Shown here: piece after piece, positions 24,097 through 36,161 of the stretch | Layout of the letters: each line of letters starts with the position of its first letter | Position numbering within the stretch: position 1 is the first letter of the stretch | The notes under the pieces: model-generated | Database searches by the model: none | What the model saw: only the letters and a program-made list of their open reading frames with translations | What the model was told of the DNA's origin: nothing | Origin: Pterois miles | Taxonomy: Eukaryota; Chordata; Actinopteri; Perciformes; Scorpaenidae | Direction: 5' to 3' | Length of the DNA: 64,000 bases | Assembly: GCA_947000775.1 (NCBI GenBank) | Contig: CAMQGK010000327.1 | Coordinates: 17,866,501-17,930,500 of the forward strand | Made by a program: the position numbers and the translations under genes

Positions 24097-27000
24097 TCTT
24101 TACACCTCAGTACCAGTAAAATACTGTAAGTGTAGCCTTTCCCACTTATATTGAGATATATTTACATTACACAGATTGCACAATTAAGGACACAATGATT
24201 CTAAAGATATTGAGTCTTTGGAAGATGCACTTGTGCATGTACCTACTGTACTGTGTGAGACACACTCACATTGGTGCAGCTGGTGTGCACTAGAAAGCCT
24301 CCCTGACACAGACGGTCATACAGCACATTGTCCTCCTGAGAGGTACATCAATCTCTCTCATGCAGCACAGCGCTAAAGTTGGGCCATAAAACTGCTAAAA
24401 CACAGAGTGGCATGTGTGTTTTCCCCAGAGGAATTTTTACTGAGCGTTTCTTCTGAAAGACCACATCCCTGCCTTCAGCTTCTTTTACTTACCACCTCCT
24501 TAACACACACTCCCCCCCAACACACACACCTACAGACACACGTCACCTGTCAGAATGTAATGTGCTGAGCACCGCTGGAGATTTTATCAAGTCTTTTTGC
24601 AATGTGACAAAATGGCACCGGAAGATATTGAGGTTGAAATATGGGGTCACAGGGCTCTGACAGTTTCCACATAAAAGGTTATTGATCTCTCTTGAGGGAC
24701 AGATGTAACTCTGACGGCAGCGAACCCACGGCCTCGGGGAGTCAAGGGGAGAGATCATGGAGGAGGTTGGGAGGGTGAGAGGTGAGGCAGGGGGTGTTGT
24801 AGCAATGGCAGAGACCCAGGGTGAGCACCGCTGAACTGTGGGAATGTGTGATATGCTCCCTGACATCTCTGTGTGGATTACAGCTCAGGAGCCATCACTC
24901 CCAGTTGGGCCGGCTGTACATCACCGTCGACACCAGCCCTATCAGGGAGCAGCCTGGCCTTGCTTTGTCTGGTCTGGGCCTTCACCACCACTGGAGCAGG
25001 AAGGGGAGGGGGTGAAGCGAGTAAAAGGGAAGCCTCTGGTAAGAGGGAACATGGACTTACATGTGCCAGCTCAGTCCAGAAAGATGAGGTGGGAGAGAAG
25101 GTACATGAGGTGATAAAAAGGTAGGTGCGAAGGTCTAAAGGAGATTTATGAACCCCTTTCTGGAGCCCAGTGGGTCAATAATAAGAACCATAAATACCAA
25201 AATTATTTTTCTGCTATGTAAATCTCTTAAAGTTATGTTTTTGATTCTATGATTAATAGTGTTCAGATGTCTAAAAGTAGAAATAAGACTAGGGGATATT
25301 TACCAAACATTTTATTACTGTTAGTTCTAACTTCAAAAATAGCTTCACTGGTTTTTACTAAGACTTAAGATATTAATGAAACAACCACAGTTCATCTGCT
25401 TAGCATAAAGTACAGTACTTAATACATCAATGTTGGAGATTTATGATTAAACAAGTTTATTTCTGTACACAGATATAAACAGGCTAATGCTATCTGCTCA
25501 TATCGCATCAGACTGTAGCTTCTCTGAGCCATTAAAAGTCTGCAGCTGCCGGAAACAGAAAAGTAAGGTCCTGTGGAATATAACAGTTTGTTGCATTGCT
25601 GCTCTTTTGTCTTGTAGTGCTGAGCGGGAGCCCTGGTAAAGTAACTGTGGTAATACATCATGTTCAGCGGCTCTAAGTGTGTTTCCATCCACTGGTTTTT
25701 GTGCACAATGCTTTAGGCACCTAATCAAAAAGTTAGCACCACCAACAGTTTTTCTCAATGTAACAGGGTCTTTATGTACCATATGTTTATCTTGTTCTCG
25801 TTTTTATAATTACGCAAAATAGATGTGGTTAGACTGTATTTTCACTGGGAGAACCTGCAAAGTCCAGGATATGTGATGTTCAGAGCCCTTTCTCCTTGAT
25901 TTATGCTTCTGTGGTCCCTCCTGTAAATCCCCTTTGCCCCTTTCCCTCTCCCCTTTTGACTTTGTTTTGGACCCAGCTTCAAGTCACCACTCAATGAACT
26001 GCTGATATTGGCATCACAGATTGCATTTATCATTTGCTAATTATTACCACAAAGTATGAACAGTTGACCTGATGATGGCACTAAATGAAAAAAGTTCTTA
26101 CAATTCATTCTGACAGGAACATGTACGTCAGGATTTAGTGCATACGGCATGGACCCACTCTGCTAGCTTGGCTAAAAGCATCCTGTAAGTAAAAGGTTGA
26201 GCTACAGTACAGTGATTATTTTCCCAGCTGAATTGTTTGGATGAGCTGTACCAGACACTGTATGCATGTACATTCTCTAAGGGGACAAACAGGACATCAC
26301 AGGTGAGAATAAAGCCTTTGTTTGTGAAGCACAGCGATTATGTGACGTACGATTCATCATCCACTAACTCAGTTTGAAGACATTAATGAAAGACAGTCTG
26401 GACTGTGACACCATGACTCATTCCATCTTTGTCTGTTTTACATAAGGGGCATAAGCACCCAGAGATGGTTGGTAAAACAAGAAATTGAGATCATGTGTGG
26501 AGCATTTATGTCTTGCATAAACAGAGAGAAAGAGATATATCAAAGCTAGCAAGATAAAAAGGTTTCTCTCTTGTCCCTGAGAACAGCCTTCACCTAGTGA
26601 GCTCATTCTTCAAATTCCAGTCAGAAGCAGGAACGAGTCTCACCAGTGGCTCATTTGGCGTGATTGACATTATTTGCTACCATTAGCCACTAGTATGTAG
26701 TTGCCCTCTGACCCTCCAGCAACCATGTTGTTTGAAATAACTTTAAGCAGTACGGTTTAATCTGCATGGGAAAAAAAGCTTGTGGAACCTGCCTGTCCAG
26801 GGAAACTTAGATCAATCAACAATTAGAGGTGAGATAATGGTGACTGTATACCCAGGGTCAATGATCGTACACTTTCAGATCAAACCAGCCTGGCTTAGCC
26901 GTGTCCCTCCCGCTCCGCCACCACTGCCATAACAACAATCGTGAAGGTTAATGGACACAGGCGTAGCGTGCGGTTTGATGTTAAGAAAAGCAGAAACACT

Positions 27001-28021
27001 CTCTTTTTCCTCTGAGCGACAGAGAGTCAGACATTTCAGCCAAGAAGTTCCTGCCTTTGCCTCATCAGACTGACGTAAGTGTGAATCAAGCAGCACACCA
27101 CGGAGGCTAGGCAGAACAGGCTTAAATTATGACCAATGCACGGGAGCATTTTGATTGACAATTTCATCCTGGAGTTGAAAGCTTGTTTACCATCTACTGT
27201 GCACGGTCTGTGGCGGCGCTGAGACATTTATGCTCAATAAAAGAAGTTACAGTAGTGGTATTACAGTCAAATGAAAGATACTGCAATGACTGTGACAGAT
27301 TTACTGTGCCACACAGTCAGATAATTTTATTTCAGAAAAGATTTATTTTATATTTTTTTTATATTTTGAAACATGAGGTATTTTGTAAGAGGAATAAAAT
27401 GCATGACATGGATTTGACCAGCAGCATTTCTTCCAACAATAATTCCCTGTTTTGAGTGACCCTCTGTATGTTCTGCCTCCCTGCTGTAACAAAACGCTGT
27501 TACAGAAAAATGGTCACAGTACAGCCAATGTATCTCCAAGTTAAAGCGTGTAGAAATGAAGAACACCTGAGGTATATTAAGTTTGCAACAGGCTGAACTG
27601 TGACCCTCCCGCATTGAGCAGCTGGTGTGAAACAAGGGTTAACAACATCTACACCCCCCAAAAAAGCCCCATCTTCACCCCCCTCCCCTAAAAAAAGACG
27701 GCAGAGGTGGTGAGGAGCTGCGGCCCACATGAGGCGAGGAAAGGGGAGCTAAGAGGGGGGCAAAGAGGACCAGGGGAGGTCCCTGGTTAAAAGCTAACAA
27801 TAGCTGCTACAATGAAGTCAGTGTAATTAGAGGTGATTTAATTTCTCACAATATTCAAGTGTTTTAACTGAAGGAGAAACCACGCAGGTGAATGCTGCTA
27901 AGACGATTTTCTCTGACATGTGATATCGATTTGCTCTTGTCTGTCAGTAAAGTGAGTCATTGTTTAACTTCCTCTCCAACACCCAAAGCCGTCTCTCCAC
28001 GGGATGAGGAATGTTTGGATG
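24097..28021. other. unique sequence, no gene seen
   Basis: CA-rich words occur at 24500-24545. Overlapping plus frames at 24821-25124 are open but lack motifs or consensus splice borders. Around 25670-25760, words such as GTGTTTCCATCCACTGG faintly recall a common fish repeat. The block at 26860-27060 is unique and balanced. No gene is assigned. Confidence 0.4.
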
Positions 28022-28125
28022 TTGAAGGATGAGAGTTCTACTGTTGGTAATAATCCTCCTCGCTGTGTTGGGCTGCACAAACACATTGGATTTATACATG
28101 ATGACAGCTCAAAGCCACGCTGAAA
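28022..28125 (+). other. possible first coding exon, signal-peptide-like
   Basis: An ATG at 28029 with A at -3 opens a frame starting MRVLLLVIILLAVLGCTNT. This is a short basic N-terminus, a 12-residue hydrophobic core and a small-residue cleavage region, as in a secretory signal peptide. The frame reaches a possible donor, GAAA|GTAAAA, at 28126 after 32 codons. Beyond that it runs into the transposon-like repeat at 28190, so the exon must end before it. An AP-1-type word, TGAGTCAT, lies at about 27953. I see no second exon and recognise no family. Chance remains a serious alternative. Confidence 0.22.
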
Positions 28126-28189
28126 GTAAAACATATGATGGTACTGCTCTAGTCAAAAATTCTAACTATTTATTAGTTTATTTCTTAAA

Positions 28190-28557
28190 TGTCTGTACTG
28201 GTGATATGTAACAAAGTACTACCTAACAAAGTTCTACCTTACTCGAGTATTACCATTATATGCTACTTAATACTCAAACTCCACTATATTTTCAAGGGGA
28301 ATACTGTACTTTGTACTTGGCTACATACACACTGTATCTCACAGCTATATTTATAATGTGTCAGTTACACATTAATGATCAAATAATACAACACATAATA
28401 TAGTACTCTCTGAGATTGATTTTGTTTTTGATCCTTAAATTACATTGCTAATAATCTTTTGCTTTACTGTAAGTGCAATTCTGTATGCGTAACTTATACT
28501 TGTAATGTACTAGATTGTTGTTACTTGAGTAAAGGATCTGAGTACTTCTTCCAACTT
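28190..28557. mobile_element. second copy of the AGTACTTCTTCC repeat family
   Basis: It contains ACTCGAGTATTACCATTATA, then CTCCACTATATTTTCAAGGG, then AATACTGTACTTTGTACTTG. The right end is TCTGAGTACTTCTTCCAAC, the same terminus as the element at 23253-24096. The left end is degraded. Shorter than the first copy, with no nested insertion. Confidence 0.72.
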
Positions 28558-29087
28558 AAACTACCATGTCCACATATTGCTAACAATGTACTGTACAAAG
28601 CCAGGAAGCATCTGCTGATGTGTTAATATTAAACAAGGTAATAGTTAACGTAACCGTGGTGTCCCTCTGAGCCAATCAGTAACAAATTTGGCATCTTTGG
28701 GACACTTGTGATAATTGTCTTGGTTGCATGTTTGGAAATTCCTCAAATACACTGTTAAAATGCAGTCTGCAGCATGTGAGACATCACATGTGGCGGACAA
28801 ATGAACGAAATAACAAAGAGAGACGGTTCTCACCTTGATTTCATCAAACAACACCCGCTTAAATGAGTAACTACTTTCCATTCACACTCCACCATAAGAA
28901 AAGCCAGAGTGAAGCCCGAGGCTGTTGTTTATGTCATGCTCAACATGCTCCTTCCTTTGGGAATCGACACATTTTCTTGGGCAGTTTAAGCACTGCAATT
29001 TAGGATGCGTCTTTATGCACCATGGATTTACGGTAGCCTGATAATTATTTAAATGTGTTTTTTTCTCCAGAGAGCCCTTTGCCTTTT

Positions 29088-29089
<2 letters not shown>
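28558..29089. other. unique sequence, no gene seen
   Basis: Nothing is recognised. The 78-codon minus frame at 28645-28881 has no motif. Confidence 0.45.

Positions 29090-29155
<66 letters not shown>
29090..29155. repeat. (GT)n microsatellite
   Basis: A perfect GT run of about 65 bases. Confidence 0.98.
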
Positions 29156-29158
<3 letters not shown>

Positions 29159-30085
29159 TCTGTTTCATGTGCATACTATAAGAGGTTATTAAAACAGCAT
29201 TTTCTTACTTCAGGAAACATTCGCTGTCTCAGGAAGTATTAATGTAGAGCCTTTCCCAAATGATACCAGTCAGTTGCTCAACATTTGGCAGACCCTTTAC
29301 AACAGCAAAACCTTCTGTATTTCTTTTTTGTTTGATGCTAAAGAAACTTTGACATATCAAATATGTACGTTAAGCATCACCCTGACCTGACCCAGAACGG
29401 TATTAAGTCCTCTAACTGACATGAGGACTTCAATACAGTAGTGGCTAGTTGCTGTGAACACACGTGTCCTGCTTCAGACCTGTTTGTCTCCTCTCTCTAC
29501 GGTGCCAGATGCTGCACTGATGTGTCCTTCCATATGGAACCACTCGGCTAAGCAAACAGAGAGGAGGCTGGATCACCACAGTGGGAAGGGAACCATCCCT
29601 CTGAGTAATAACATTGAAAAGTAGGCTAACCATACGTCAACTATCCCACATTTACAGCCGTCTCCATCAATCCCTCCCTCCCTCCTCTCCGCTCCTTACC
29701 TTCCATAATCCATAACAGGTTCATAACAAGTGCACTTATCCACTAGTATTGGACTGTTTGTGACAGCATTTGTGAATTATTTTTTTAATTCAATTTTTGT
29801 AAAAATTGAAAAATAAACATTTGTAATTATGTTACTTTTATTACGTTTTCACCAGATAATTCATTATTGTCTGGCTAGGTGAAATTAAAAAGATCAATAA
29901 ATAAAATGACTAAAATACAGTATCAGTATTAGTACTTTAGTATAAGCTCTGTAATAAGAAAATATATGAACACAAGACAATATGAAAAGACTATAAAATA
30001 CACAAATAATATATATACAAATAAATTTGAATAAGGCAAATGAAAATAGTAAAACTAGAGTGCAGGGCAAGATATGAATAAATAT
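29156..30085. other. unique AT-rich sequence, no gene seen
   Basis: A perfect 10-base inverted repeat with a 2-base loop, TTCAATTTTT and AAAAATTGAA, lies at 29789-29810. From 29920 the sequence is very AT-rich and may be the decayed 3' part of the LINE relic next to it. Confidence 0.4.
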
Positions 30086-30245
30086 TAGAGTAGAACTGTT
30101 GTAGGAGATCTCAGTTTTCTGGGCATTGTTCCAGATATGTGCCTTATAGAAACTAAACACTGCTTTTCCATATTTAGTGGTGACTCTGGGGAGAGTAAGG
30201 AGACTTGTTCCAGACAATCTGAGAGATATGGATAGTCCATAATGG
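30086..30245 (-). mobile_element. LINE ORF2 C-terminal relic, minus strand
   Basis: On the minus strand one frame reads SGTSLLTLPRVTTKYGKAVF, followed by SFYKAHIWNNAQKTE. This resembles the segment after the reverse transcriptase in fish non-LTR retrotransposons (L2, CR1 and Rex types), whose usual pattern is a P-R-V run, then Y-G-K-x-A-F-S, then a W-N motif. The frame continues into low-complexity hydrophobic residues, so only about 45 codons look real. The reverse-transcriptase core itself is not visible upstream. The family name is inference from memory. Confidence 0.5.
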
Positions 30246-30359
30246 AGCAGCAGATCAGCAACGTATTCAGTACATTATCAACTAACTGTAATATTTTAAA
30301 ATCAGGTCTTTGGCCAACAGGAAGCTCGATCAGAAAACTTGACTGATGTGATGTGCTTG

Positions 30360-30860
30360 AATGCTAACATCATCATATTTGTAACACCAAATGTTACCTC
30401 AGATGTCAAGATACTTCACTGGATAACTGAACATTTTAATCTGCTGGTGGTGCTAGAGGAAAAGTCATAGAAAGCCAAAATCATTAAGATTCATCCTCTG
30501 GGTACCATGGATATGTGTACCAAATTGTATGGGAATCCATCCAACGGCTTGCACTAAAAGCCAGAAATGTCAACCTGCTGGGTTCACTGGAGTCAAAGTC
30601 AGGGAATGGGTGAAGGTTAGGGTTAGTTACCAAAGTCATCAGCCCCTTAACAAACCGACAGCCTGCAGGTGGGCCCATCTTTCAGAGGTTGCTCAGGAAA
30701 ACTGGCATGGACATTTTCAGAGGGATCCCTTGACCTCTCACCTCAAGATATCTGAATGAATGGGTTCAATGGGTACCCACAAGTCCCCCCATTACAGACC
30801 TGCTCACTTTATGATAATCCCATGCCATTTTGGGCCAAAAAAACAAACCATGGTCTCAAG
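30360..30860. mobile_element. diverged copy of a large teleost interspersed repeat
   Basis: It contains TGGTGGTGCTAGAGGAAAAG, then GATTCATCCTCTGGGTACCA, TACCAAATTGTATGGGAATC and CATCCAA. Further on come CTCACCTCAAGATATCTGAA, GGGTTCAATGGGTACCCACA and CACTTTATGATAATCCCATG. From memory, the first group and the second group each belong to abundant noncoding repeats of spiny-rayed fish; here they are adjacent. No coding capacity. Boundaries are uncertain, and the downstream part to about 31090 may belong too. Confidence 0.45.
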
Positions 30861-31164
30861 AGTCAAAGTGAAACACTTTGTACATCAAACCATCCACCCC
30901 ATCCTCCAAGCTTTGAGTGTATGCAGTTGTGTGCTGTTGTGGTTCTACCTTTCTCTCTACAGGAGGATGGCCACAATACAGGTTTTAACCTTTATGAAGA
31001 GGATGATGTTAAAGGGCTCATTTTTTTCCACTCTAAAAATCATTGAATGTCTCTCACCTCACAGAGAAACATGTAGTCCTTCAACTGATGTTAAAACCTA
31101 AAAATCCCCAGAATCAGGGCTTTGATATTTTAACAACAGCAATGCACATGTGTTGACACATGTG

Positions 31165-31184
31165 CACACACACACACACACACA
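31165..31184. repeat. (CA)n short array
   Basis: A CA run of 20 bases, just after an ACATGTG palindromic patch. Confidence 0.9.
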
Positions 31185-31319
31185 TACAACACATTGGCTA
31201 TATAATAACATCTAAAATGTCTACCTTGCAAATGATGATACAGTAAAACCAACTCAATTCCTTGTAGCAGCAGCTCTTTGATCAGAGGATTGGCTACTTT
31301 CAGCGCCTGATGACGCATA

Positions 31320-31321
<2 letters not shown>

Positions 31322-31377
<56 letters not shown>
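31322..31377. repeat. (GT)n microsatellite
   Basis: A perfect GT run of about 56 bases. Confidence 0.98.
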
Positions 31378-31378
<1 letters not shown>

Positions 31379-32049
31379 AGTCTGCCCTGGGGTCCCCTGG
31401 GGTGAAAATGAGACGGCTTCATATCAAGACACACACACCACTGCTCTCCTCACCAGTGGTCCCCCTATCCGCCTATATTACAAAATATGATTTATAGCCC
31501 CTAAATACAGCCATGAGGTGCTTTAATAAGACAGGGAGCTTATGAAGAGGGACATGTGATTAAGAGCAGATCCCTGATCCTCTTGGGTCAATGAGAAGCA
31601 TATAATATGGTTGGGGGGGGGGTGACGAGACAGACTTACGGAGGTCTCGAAGGTAAGGCCATGAGATCTTATGGGCTGTCGGACACAATCCAGCCAGCGG
31701 TCTGGCTCTCTGAGCTCTGCAGTGCTCCTCCTTTGTGGGAGAAGATATTACAAAATAGAAAAGGAATTCTCCTTTTTTATGTCTGTTATACAATTAGAGT
31801 GGTGGTATTTATCTCCTGGTGTAATGAACACAGACGCAGAATAATGTGCAGGGTCAAGGATTTCAACTAGACCACTGAGAAATAACTAAAGCCTCTCTGT
31901 ACGGTCCCTCCTGACGGAGCTCTTTACAATCTGAAGTTGTTTTACTCTTAAACAATTACAAACGCACCGTGTGATGTGAGCCAGGCTGCACTTGCACTAA
32001 TTGTGGAATTTTAGTCAAAGGGTCTCAGGGATCCTATGTGAGGCTAGAA
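31378..32049. other. unique sequence, no gene seen
   Basis: Contains a G9 run at about 31613-31621. The 87-codon plus and 77-codon minus frames at 31560-31870 overlap and have no motif. Confidence 0.4.
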
Positions 32050-32075
32050 ACACACACACACACACACACACACAC
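32050..32075. repeat. (CA)n microsatellite
   Basis: A CA run of about 26 bases. Confidence 0.95.
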
Positions 32076-32384
32076 GTCTATCCCTCCCTCGTCTCGATAC
32101 CTACAGGGAACAGGGTTGAGCTCTGGCTTCAGTCACAGAGCTGGACCAAAACTAAGGACAGTGTCCAACCTGTGCTGTCTGTGTTGTATGTGGACAAGCA
32201 AAAGATGTGAGTGCTCAATCTGGGCCAGTCATGTCCACAGTAAGGAACAGACTATATCATATTCAGCTACAATATCTGGAGAAAAGTCCTGCATTGCTCA
32301 GTTGTTATGTCAATGACCGCACATAACCTTTACAAAACCTTTACAAAAAGGATGTATAAGTCTTGTTTATTTTACAAAATAAAC

Positions 32385-33010
32385 TTAAAAGTACAGTATA
32401 TTCCCAAATATACTTTAAGTAATACGAATACAAATATCAATGTACTTGTACTATACTTAAAGGTGAACTACTTCAGTCCTTCTTGGGACTAAATTGGCCC
32501 ACTTATTAATTTGTAAAAGTGTACTTAAAATATGCTGTAATGTAAAAGTAGTACACATTGTGTACACATTTAGTTTACATCCAAGTTGTATTTGTTTAAC
32601 TTAATAGTTGTATTTTTATAATATGAACTATACTACCAGTGAACTAATACTATAGGTATAGTGTTTACTAGTAGTAGTTTACTAGTGTTGACCACTTTTT
32701 AGTTTATGAAAATCTGCACTTCAAAGTATACACTCACACAGCTATTAGTTTAATAGTGTTTACTACAAGTACACTTAAACGTTTTCTTTAAGTGAACTTA
32801 TAGTACTTAGCCAAATGTACTTTTCTGTACACTTTTCAGAATAAGCCAAGTATACTTGATTTTTTTCTGTATACTTGCGTATGTATGGATAGGCTTTTCT
32901 GTATACTTGTTGGTTTAAGCTGAGGATACTTAAGTATAATGTTGTTGAGTATATCTCTAACCAGTACACAAAAAGTAAACTGAAAGTATACTCTCTTATT
33001 TTAAGTTTAA
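32385..33010. repeat. AGTATACTT/AAGTACACTT-saturated repeat block
   Basis: About 600 bases in which short palindromic words recur many times: GTAC, TATAC, AAGTATACTTGA, ACTTAAGTATAA, AAAGTGTACTTAAAA and GTACACTTAAAC. They occur on both strands with irregular spacing, so the block is not a simple tandem array. It resembles, from memory, a fish repeat class made of degenerate AGTATACTT-type units. The minus frames here are side effects of the low complexity. Confidence 0.6.
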
Positions 33011-34124
33011 TAGAAGTAAATCAAAGGCACAGTTGATTAAACTTCTTTTCTGTAAGTGAAGGCGAACACCATTATACTACTGTATATACACCATTCATTT
33101 ATTTGCTGTCTCCATGTCTCTGGTACTGTGTTGTGATAGTACACTATAAACCAAGAGGGGAATTTTGGATTACATTTATTTGAAAGAGAATTTAGCATTG
33201 CACTCTGTACACAGTATAACACTGTTGGACTGATGATGGTTTGTTTGTTTAATAATACAACTATAAAATACACATCTCTATTCCTCCCAAAACTTAGTGT
33301 CTACATTACTCACAATGTAATCTCTATATGTGAAAAAGTTTCCTCTTCCCCAGGATCCCTACATACCCTGCAGCAATCAGCTGTCATCAGGTTTAGCCGG
33401 GCCACCTGTGCCTATAGTCACAGGGTGAAGCCATCAATCAGTTGGTTTATTTCTAATATAACCACTAAGATGTTTAAAATGAAATGGTGTTTCTTGACCA
33501 TGTTTAAGTTCGTATCTGTGCAGGGTGTATTCATCTTGGTAACTAATTGTAATTTTCCCTTTTTATCTGGGCTGAAGAAGAAGGGGAGTGCCCAGCAGTC
33601 TCTCACTCCTTCTGTGTGACCAGACAGTTATGGGTAGGGGAGCATAATAATCCATCCAAGTAGGAAAGAGTGTATTAGCAATCGCTCACTTAGAGATAGA
33701 TGTGTGTTCAAATATTTGTTGTGTCACAGTTTCAGGTTTTAATACAGGTTTCAGTGTGAATTTCCCCTCTCTGGCTTTTTTAACCCCCATGCAGTGGTTC
33801 AGTCCAGTTAGGCTGAGGCCTGGAGGAGGTACATAAAGCCACACAGCTATTAACTGTGGGGGAGCTGCTGTTGTTGTTGGAGATAGCTTACAGTAAGGCT
33901 ATGTTATTTTAGTTATTTTTCAGCTTATTTGCACTTTTGTTTGGTTTCCTGTTTTTTTTTTTCTCCTCCTTTGTTCATTGTGATTTTTGGCACATAAAAC
34001 TACTGCCTTTTTACACTGACTTCTGAATCCTGAGCCATTCCTCAGTCCAATTTGTTTTCTATTCTTCTCCAGTGCCAGACAGCCACACAAAAATCCCTTT
34101 TTATGTAGAATTACTCCCAGTTAT
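33011..34124. other. unique sequence, no gene seen
   Basis: The 128-codon plus frame at 33233-33619 has no recognisable domain and no signal peptide. A short GTTGTTGTTG patch lies at 33868. Nothing else is recognised. Confidence 0.4.
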
Positions 34125-34450
34125 GTTGCGCTCTATAAACAGATACCTGCATATGAACTCAGAATCAGTAGGCAACGGGACAAGACTTTTATATCGTAAA
34201 CGTTCTGGTTTCTGTTTGTAGTCAGAATATTGACCGATCATTTTTGAGCAGGCTTTGGTGACATGCAGGTAAAGCGTCCGTGTGGAGAGGCAGAAGCATT
34301 GTTCAAAATGCAATCTGCTGCAGCGGTCATCTGAAGATGATTTAGCCTCTGGTTGTAGACGTTGTCTCTTAACTCCAACTCCATTCTCATGTCTCAATTT
34401 GCTAATCAGGCAGTAAACTGACTGGTGAACGTGTGGCCAAGCAAAGTCAA
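34125..34450 (+). mobile_element. relative of the 15.1-kb inserted element, first part
   Basis: Shares in order CTCTATAAACAGAT, TTTGTAGTC, GAGCAGGCTTTGGT, GATGATTTAGC and AACTCCAACTC with 15133-15538. The matching 3' part, AGTCTTGGCCCGGATATCTG to TTGCCCCCAGAGGG, is displaced to about 35343-35410. The intervening 0.9 kb, which includes a CA array and an A-rich stretch, is therefore either an insertion here or a deletion in the other copy. Confidence 0.6.
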
Positions 34451-34751
34451 AGACCTAATTTAGCTAAGAACTTTAGACTGCTATGGTCCTTTACCATAGT
34501 GTTAAAGTGAAACTACAGATCAGTTAGAGCCCACAGATTCAATAACGCATACAGCTGACTGTCAACAGAAGTTAGAGACAAGGATTTCTCCTAAGAGTAC
34601 AATATTTATTTACAAGAAGAAGACAAGTAATGCATTAAATACACCAAGCTAGGCTATCAAGAAAAAAAAAAGATAACATGTTCAGTAACCATTAGCAAGG
34701 GAATCTAGGTCAACTCGGTAAACAGGGGTTACTCACCACACATCTGTGCCC

Positions 34752-34765
34752 GCACACACACACGC

Positions 34766-34805
<40 letters not shown>
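34752..34805. repeat. (CA)n microsatellite with CG interruptions
   Basis: A CA run with two CACG variants near its left end. Confidence 0.96.
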
Positions 34806-34807
<2 letters not shown>

Positions 34808-35342
34808 CCATGCCCAGTACACCCTCTGCAAACTAAATTGAACATGTGAAACTATAAAAAGTGCTCAAATAACCACAAACACACACACAATTATGGGACA
34901 GTGAAGTGCATGTGAGGTCCTATCACCACTGAACCTCCACCCTTTGAACGTCCGATCAGGCCACTGGGCTTGAAATCATCATAAAAACACAAAAAAATAT
35001 GGTCAAGTCACAAGGTCCAAAAAAATCTCTGAGAAGATCAAAAATTGTAAAATTAACCAAAGCAATCAATATCAAAAACAAAATAAGAGAAAAGAAACAA
35101 AGCAAATCAAACTAAAATAAACTAAACTAAACAGCAGTAGCAAACACACACACATAAAGGCTCAGCACAGAGTCAACAGGAGATTGTTAGCTGGACCAGA
35201 GAATCACGGTGCAGCACCAGGGAGGCAATGCAGAAACGTATGCATATTGCATATTTCTGGGAATGAGGAAGTGCTTGTGCTATATGTCTGTGTACAACTA
35301 CGGTGGCTGGGAGGGTGATATATTACAATACACAGAAGGAGA
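34806..35342. other. A-rich sequence between two parts of the split repeat
   Basis: From about 34970 to 35150 the plus strand is strongly A-rich (AAAACA, AAATAA words). No gene seen. May be part of material inserted into the 34.1-kb repeat copy. Confidence 0.4.
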
Positions 35343-35415
35343 AGTCTTGGCCCGGATATCTGCTGGCTCCACCAGAACCCAAGAAATATTGTCCATTGCC
35401 CCCAGAGGGTAAATC
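35343..35415 (+). mobile_element. relative of the 15.1-kb inserted element, second part
   Basis: AGTCTTGGCCCGGATATCTG followed by CTGGCT, and TTGCCCCCAGAGGG, match the 3' portion of 15133-15538 (AGTCTTGGCCTGGATATCCG, CTGGCT, TTGCCCCCAGAGG) in order and spacing. Confidence 0.6.
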
Positions 35416-36160
35416 GTCTTCATCCCGACAGACATTGGGTTTTGAGATTGTCCACAATGCCAGAAGAATAAAATATAAAAGCTAATATGTGTACAAATTA
35501 ATTTTCACGTGACACAACACGTGAGCAAAATTTAAAAAAAAAAATGTCAAAAGGAGGTTTAGCTGTCAGCCATATCGTCTTGATCAGAGGGCCTGTTTGA
35601 AGAAATAACATTTGAGATTAGGATAACAGATTCATAACACTCATACATCTTAACTTGTGTTGCATCTTCCTGAGTCAATACAAAAGGAATTTAGTGAAAC
35701 AGAAAAAATATTTTTGGGAGATATGGAGAAAACAGACGATAAATAAAGAAAATATATGGTTTGCCTTGGTGTCCGGTTGTTTACATAACTTTAGTGAGTC
35801 TTGTTACAGTATGTATGGTAATATAGAGGCATGACATACTGTAGTCTATGTGCCATAGAGGACCAACAATCTGGAGGTTTACACTCCATCCCTATCACCT
35901 GAGCAGGTCAGTGTCTCCCCTCTACTCCAAAGAGCACCGATCAGTGAAATTAGTTGGTCTTTTGAGTTAGAATAGCAGGCTTTATAGACTGTTAGCCCTC
36001 CATGGTAGATGGGTAAATGAACTACAGCAGTTTCTTTTGGTAACACTTTTTGTCCTTTTAGCCTTTCTTTGTTCAGTGTTTTTTTTTTTTTTACACTAAG
36101 TTGTAAACTAAAAGTAGTTATGTGAAAATCTTTAACATTATTACCTGGAGGTAAAAAGGC
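35416..36160. other. AT-rich sequence, no gene seen
   Basis: A run of A lies at 35533-35543 and of T at 36079-36091. No recognised repeat. Confidence 0.45.
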
Positions 36161-36161
36161 T

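Noticed and set aside
25660..25780. Additional dispersed repeat
   Set aside because: GTGTTTCCATCCACTGG and neighbouring words faintly recall a fish repeat, but no second copy in the window and no clear ends support it.
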